A stretch of DNA of 64,000 nucleotides. Source: Ascoidea rubescens DSM 1968. Lineage: Eukaryota > Ascomycota > Saccharomycetes > Ascoideales > Ascoideaceae. This document shows positions 60,001-64,000 of the stretch, one piece after another (position 1 is the first letter of the stretch; every line of letters starts with the position of its first letter). The stretch spans positions 770,439 through 834,438 of the forward strand of contig NW_017962914.1 of the NCBI RefSeq assembly GCF_001661345.1. The letters are read 5' to 3'. The notes below the pieces were generated by a model. The model did not search any database. It saw only the letters and a list, made by a program, of their open reading frames with translations, and was not told where the DNA came from. The position numbers and the translations under genes were made by a program.

Positions 60001-60112
60001 TTGAAATTGGATAAGTTTTATTAGTAAAATGAAAGTCTAAATTGCTGTTAACAGAGCCAGCAATAGCTGCAGCAGCTAAGGATAGAAAGTGAAGTTTTGA
60101 TAAAACCTTCAT
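57092..60112 (-). CDS. Large secreted protein with Kex2-type sites and a fungal glycine/valine-rich beta domain
   Basis: The 1006-residue protein has a signal peptide (MKVLSKLHFLSLAAAAIAGS), a Thr-rich repeat region (ETETTTAIETKTTTDIETTV), a PPPPP linker and a first Cys-containing domain (residues 120-270). An acidic Asp/Glu/Tyr stretch ends in KKR (411-413), and SHLGKR then ends in a second dibasic site before GLFTKVKTKIKKALANGK. From about residue 470 to 700 there is a Gly/Val/Ala-rich, beta-type domain (ISAELKFFCVDCGAKGSASI, GLPGLSYGVLTLGPMITVGA) that resembles the DUF7223-type domain of secreted filamentous-fungal proteins (from memory). Further dibasic sites are KKR (767-769) and KRR (772-774), before a Cys-containing C-terminal domain. 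There is no GPI tail. The function is unknown. Confidence 0.8.
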   Translation of the reverse strand: MKVLSKLHFLSLAAAAIAGSVNSNLDFHFTNKTYPISNSSAPIHDEDCDLPVEITKTETETTTAIETKTTTDIETTVQTTTAYETVTQTLFSSIYEHPLIPDDDGDEQDSDEPIHSMPPPPPAQSLAPVVHWNVDLYDKNNLHPVDYGFLYYSSKSTNSPNANHTFGTLNYTYNYPSVNLDHSGFCSVSYSGDSTDGSLSVDFNDDSAYKKAVNEWNCNKGLIFVTYLEGCGSYDSQDTCFFNSSSIKFDDDNQIVTIGGKPCDVKDLASSVDFAWGEYTIDDDSQGASGFGKEDSSSDAFAAATTASGYFAPTAATSLSASTASSSDTCGTYDPVYGFLMGTLGNEFDAGIDDCLGYETIEDTEYYSYLDDLGVDDLDADYEYKEELDSEVINDDDYLDYYDEDEETLLKKRSHLGKRGLFTKVKTKIKKALANGKQLAKQVVSDLKNIKTIIVNKVAKATSISGTLFDKQMTIQVPAKQKVVESPWGNAVLLKSIKPKKNKKGEDNAISAELKFFCVDCGAKGSASIKGSGTFSFALIKFTAGTVAADMNLAVGLQLGIEAKIEYENSFEVSFAKIGLPGLSYGVLTLGPMITVGAEVTFSAAATGTVLGGGKFVISNAKAVVDLVDSSKSYASGWTPNFVPVFNATGEIELKVGAGLPVGLAFGISVGSYSLDVALVDKPSVEFSAKVSGEINLEGANMTSSDSCTGIATAINFKNEVYAKFGKAKQYQLVTPFEKTLKEGCLFGKKEATSSSSSISAAATPVKKRSLKRRDDNSTYDDTTEIYNADAKNVTDWDLPVASNDGYNVTTGYEYITLLDYFLNYQVVSCANGNLYLQNNTNYKESNQEDCSSLWGVTDDSVAVDGFSRILHYYNDTMNKAGISRLRASDQDNIPNGSVYVSLTPYDDEDDETNDIYYAIDDSDNVYFPVACSFTNTSLPAKLFLVANETEGVELLESNKFIYTITGGEIDTCVFLPVVRDPEESGDEWYDTFDEYFDYEDEVYSE

Positions 60113-63003
60113 ATTCTGGATTTCTGCTTAATAAGTTATCCCTTGCGTTAACGAATGTGAAAATAAAGGTATTAAAGATAATAAAACGAAAAAATCAAGA
60201 AAAAATTAAAATCAAAGTAAGAAAAAAAAAATATATTAAACTGAACCAAAAAAAGATATTTAACGAGTGAATTAATTTTAAGGATAACAATTTAATAATT
60301 TATAAAAAGAATGAACAAAAGAAAGAAAGAAAGAAAGAAAGGAAGGAAGTAAAGGAAATATATCAAGACATTTATATTAAAATTCTTGAAAAAAAAGGTG
60401 AAGGGATCTTTTTTGAAATTTGACTAATAATGGCTATAAATCAACGTTTTGATAGATTGAAGATGTTTTTTTTTGATTTTCTAATTTGAAATGGTGGTAT
60501 CAAATTGTAAACGGATGTTTATTGAAGGTTCAAAAATTTAAATAAGATTTTTCAGTTGAGATAATTTAAGTTAAAAATGAAAAAAACCCAACTGCGAAAA
60601 ACTTTATCAAGTAAATCCCAACATAGCGATGTTGTTGTGCGTGAATGTGAAAATAGCTACGCTTTTTGTTATATAATGAAGCAGCGTGACAAGCTTTTAA
60701 ATTTGGGCGAGTTCTTGCTGAACTCTAGTCTCATGTAATTTACCCAACTAAAGGACCATTTGCAACAGAACTAACACTGGAGTATCTTTGTGCTTGATTA
60801 GTTAAGTTGGAGAGATTAATGTAGACAATTAGTTGTATTTATTTAGGAAGAATATGAGAACGAAAAGAAATTTGAGCTTTTTCTAACTGGCAACTGAGTT
60901 GGAAGGCTGATAAGATCAGAGAAATCTCCTAAATTTTTAATTTTTGTCAGTAAGTTCCGGGAAATTTTTGTCTATAAAAAATATTTGACAAAATCATATC
61001 GGTTTTTAGAAATATTTGGATGCAAATCAAGATCAAGTTCACTCAAGACACCGGTTGGTAGCAGCGTTGATTGTTGGTGATCAAATCAAAAAGATTTAGT
61101 TTCAAATTCTTTTAAGAGAGGTTAATCGACGGGCTCAAAAAGAAAAAGTTGTAAATGAAAAACAACAACTGGCTAGGTAATGAAAAAAATTGGGAAATAG
61201 GTCTTAGGTGTGCCAGGCTATTGTGTGCTTGATCCAGTTGAATATCTTCTATGGCAATTAATTTTTATATTGTATTGTATTGTATTGTGTTGCTTGTTGA
61301 TTGTTTCCTATACGTTTTCAGACCCCAAATTAGGAGAGTTGCGAACTTCAGGTTTTAAACTGGAAATGGGAATATTAAATAGAAAAACCTTAACAGAAAA
61401 GGCCAGACTAATCCACATTCTTGGCAATGTTCATCAGCCGAACTTTGCATCAAATGTTCGATGAGATATGAAAAATGGGAAATGTGAGATAAGAAAGGTT
61501 GGATAAAAAATACTGTTTTCTGTAGTCTACTAACAATAAACTGAAATTGGTTCTCAAGATAATCCTAACAAGCGGCAACAGAGAAGCAGTAGCTGCATTA
61601 TATTGGACTTATACACGATATTCCAGCTGCTTCGAATCCCTTTAATATTTTGTTCTGAAATGTATCTATTTCTGGTTTGCTTTGTATTCATATCCCGTGA
61701 CTGCGTTGAACTTTCATGTTGTGGTTTGATGCTGTGGCTGGTATAAGACCCCGCTTAGACGAAATAAGTCCTTTGCTGAACCAGCTTTGGATGGCGATTG
61801 TGTTGACAGCACAAGATGTGATGGACGTACAGATCAAATGTGTTTGAGAACAGGAATTTTGTGGTTGCAATGAAAAAAACATAGGACCCTCACTCTCGCT
61901 GAAGGTGTCGTTTCTGCTGCATTTCTTTTGTGTTTCCTTAACAGTGGACAAAAAGCACAGAGGGCAGCGCAAACCTTATCAATCTTCTACATTTCTGGAG
62001 GCTTAATTGCAGAGAATACCCAGAACTTGTGGGCTTGATTCAATAGTTCAGAGCTTGAAACGTTTGGAGCTGGCCAGGAAAAGAAATGCTCTTCCCAAAC
62101 CGGAATGAGCCCGATTTGTCCAGCCAAAATGATTTTTATCTTTAGGTTGAGGCGCTTTCCAACAGTTTCCACACCACTCATTTAACCACCAAAGTAGAAG
62201 ATTAGAAGAGTGAACATCTTCATGATCAGTCGCAGAAAAGCAGCATTTCCTGAGGCAAACATCAGCTAAGATCTACCTGCAGGGTCTGCACTCCACCAAA
62301 GCGTATCCCGACAAAATCAGTACAAAAGGGATTCTATTGACAATTGGGGATAGAAATTATTGAATAAATAATTCACAATATTTTTGACATGGCCTCGTCT
62401 AGCCCCATAAATGGCAAGTTTTTATTTTTTTATTTTTTTATTTTTTTACCTTTTTATTATTTTATTTTTTTACCTTTTTATTGTTTTATTTTTTTACCTT
62501 TTTATTGTTTTATTTTTTTATGAGTTTTGAATGCTTTAAGTATGAATAAACGATAAATTTGTTTTTTTATTTTCCCAGCTTTTGAAGTTGTAAATCATGT
62601 ATTGTAAGATTATATACACTAAAGATATTGATTAATATATTAAGCGTTGTTTTATTGAAAATAAATAAATGAATGAATAAGAAAAAAAAAATATTTTAAT
62701 TAAAAGAATTGAAAACAGTGTCTTAAAAAATTAAAGTCAGTTCGAAGAATAAAATAAAATAAAATAAAAAAGTAACAAAGCATAAAAACAAAAAAAATAA
62801 AAAAATACTAAACAAAGTAATAAAATCAATTGGATTAATAACTTAGAGGTTAATCTAATAAGTTTTTAGATAAAATAAGGGCAAAAAAGTAATATCACAA
62901 AAATCAAACAGTATTAAAAATTGAAAGATTAAAAAGAAGCATTAAAATAAAAATAACAAGAAAAAAAAAATAATTTTTTTTTGTCTTGTTTGTCTTTTAT
63001 AGA
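60113..63003. other. 2.9 kb gene-poor region
   Basis: No gene is supported in this stretch. It has A-rich parts (60180-60700), mixed parts (61000-62340), a T-rich tandem repeat (62419-62521) and an A-rich end. Open frames of 64-94 codons at 61210-61464 (+), 61688-61972 (-) and 61987-62181 (-) have no recognisable product. It probably includes a long promoter for the 1006-residue secreted protein and the SSO gene 3' end. Confidence 0.5.
62419..62521. repeat. T-rich 24-base tandem repeat
   Basis: About three copies of a unit close to TTTTTTACCTTTTTATTGTT-TTAT, preceded by simpler T7A runs. It lies in the gene-poor region. Confidence 0.85.
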
Positions 63004-63994
63004 TTATTTTTGACTTCCGACAACACCACCGACAACAGCACCAATAATAATTAGAATAATCAAGATAAGAATGAAAATACACCATCTTTTCTTGCTTCTT
63101 GCTTTTCTAGCGCTATCAACAGCTTTATCAGCTTGAGCCAAACCGTGCTCAACATCAGTTTGAGCCTTTTGGATATTATTATCAATCATTTGGATGTTTT
63201 CGTCTTGTTCAATTACTAAATCTTCCATATCATGAAATAATTGAGCCAATTCTTGCATTGATTTTTCAATTTTGAGCAATTCCAAGTGTCTGTCTTGGAC
63301 CTCGGATAACGCGGCTTTAGCCTCACCTTTTCTATTAGTATTTAGCAATGCTTGAGTGAACAATTGTTCCCCATTACCATCTTCATACTGTTGAACTGCT
63401 TGATTTAATTCCAAGTCAGTGGCATCTGGTTTGATGATCTTATATTGTCTTGCTACTTGTTGTTTATTTTGGGTTTTGTGGTTGGATTGGTTAACACTGA
63501 ATCTGCTGATCAACCCTAGAAACTCCTCCCTAACAGCTTCAGCTTGGGTTTTCTTAATGCTATCACCACCGGTTGATTTCATTAGTTTGGTTAATTGAGA
63601 TTTTAAATCATTTTGTTTGGAATTGATCTCAGTCAATAGGGAATCAATTTGCCTCTTTAAGTTGAATTCTTTTTCTTCATCGTATTCGCCCAACAAGCTT
63701 TTCTGAGCAGAATCGATTCGGTTTATAAGATCCGAGTAGTCAGATAACGATTGCTTGAACCTGTTGATATCATCAAAAAAATCAGAACCTTGGTTCTTGA
63801 AGTTTCCCATCTCGTAGCTTGTGTCGGCTTCAAAGGGATTTTGATTATTATACTAGATTGGAATAGTAACGATATTTGTGTCAGTAGGTTAGGAACAAGC
63901 CCAAAAAATGGAATAAGACCAGGCCTCCAAGGCAAAAAGACCCTAGAGCACTGGAGCACTTCTGGAAAAACCATTTGCTTACGTTGTAACTCAT
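63004..63994 (-). CDS. SSO2: Plasma-membrane t-SNARE, SSO1/SSO2 syntaxin, two exons
   Basis: The spliced gene (exon 1 63994-63983, exon 2 63852-63004) encodes 286 residues, close to the 290-295 of S. cerevisiae Sso1/2. It is the syntaxin at the plasma membrane that pairs with Sec9 and Snc1/2 for exocytosis. Exon 1 encodes only MSYN; exon 2 continues YNNQNPFEADTSYEMGN, matching the Sso N-terminus (MSYNNPYQLE-type). The Habc region, RQYKIIKPDATDLELNQA and the SNARE motif (EVQDRHLELLKIEKSMQELA to AQADKAVDSARKAR) are clear, followed by the membrane anchor (CIFILILIILIIIGAVVGGV). The start codon lies only 6 bases from the window edge, so the promoter is outside. Confidence 0.92.
63853..63982 (-). 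other. Spliceosomal intron in the SSO gene
   Basis: The 130-base intron has donor GTAAGC (63982-63977), a TACTGAC branch point (plus-strand 63880-63886) and acceptor TCTAG ending at 63853. Its phase is 0 and total coding length is 861 bases, divisible by three. Confidence 0.85.
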
Positions 63995-64000
63995 TTTCAA

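Noticed and set aside
61987-62181. 64-codon open frame starting MSGVETVGKRLNLK
   Set aside because: It looked faintly protein-like, but it is short, without family match, and no splice-linked exon could be found nearby.
1-64000. tRNA genes, rRNA, LTR or other virus-like elements, DNA transposons
   Set aside because: I looked for the GGTTCGA-type tRNA arm, long terminal repeats and polymerase or transposase motifs and found nothing I could support.

Overview
The window reads as nuclear chromosomal DNA of an ascomycetous budding yeast (Saccharomycotina). It is strongly A+T rich. Genes are compact and mostly intron-poor, but several carry short spliceosomal introns with GTATGT/GTAAGN donors and TACTAAC-like branch points. 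Proteins are rich in Asn, Ser and Lys runs. Single-copy yeast genes are easy to recognise: PRP28, PMT2, RPL28, TAF2, POP4, RPP2, SSO, UPF3, FAA2-type genes and DFG5/DCW1. In-frame CTG codons are very rare, which suggests a lineage where CUG is reassigned or avoided. The exact genus cannot be read from this sequence. I saw no tRNA, rRNA, CRISPR array, virus-like element or intact transposon.

Layout. 1-9.9 kb: 3' end of PRP28, PMT2-like mannosyltransferase, an old-yellow-enzyme-like reductase, then a block (HD-domain nucleotidase, VPS73-like transporter, RPL28) that echoes S. cerevisiae YGL101W-RPL28-VPS73. 10-17.3 kb: a poly-Asn protein and two tandem FAA2-like peroxisomal acyl-CoA synthetases; the first has a textbook oleate response element upstream. 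17.3-22.6 kb: a GPI wall protein, a decayed hexose-transporter pseudogene and 6-phosphogluconolactonase. 22.8-28.6 kb: dynamitin-like gene, a HOOK-like coiled-coil gene (possible dynein adaptor), and UPF3. 29.5-36.7 kb: PCI-domain protein, p24 cargo receptor, an EGO1/LAMTOR1-like lipidated protein, GH76 wall enzyme (DFG5/DCW1) and a CST26-like acyltransferase. 37-51.5 kb: TAF2, POP4 and three proteins I cannot assign. 51.7-55.8 kb: two three-exon genes for tiny membrane proteins, RPP2 (start codon split by an intron), and an unknown protein. 57-64 kb: a large secreted protein with Kex2-type sites, a 2.9 kb gene-poor stretch, and an SSO-type t-SNARE with a four-codon first exon.

Shared themes: secretion and wall assembly (PMT2, p24, SSO, DFG5, GPI proteins), peroxisomal fatty-acid activation, dynein/dynactin function, and RNA/translation functions. 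AGCCCTAA/TAGGGCT elements recur upstream of ribosomal-protein and other genes. Seven genes need splicing to give the correct N- or C-terminus; I give exon coordinates for these, each checked by reading frame and by family conservation where a family is known.
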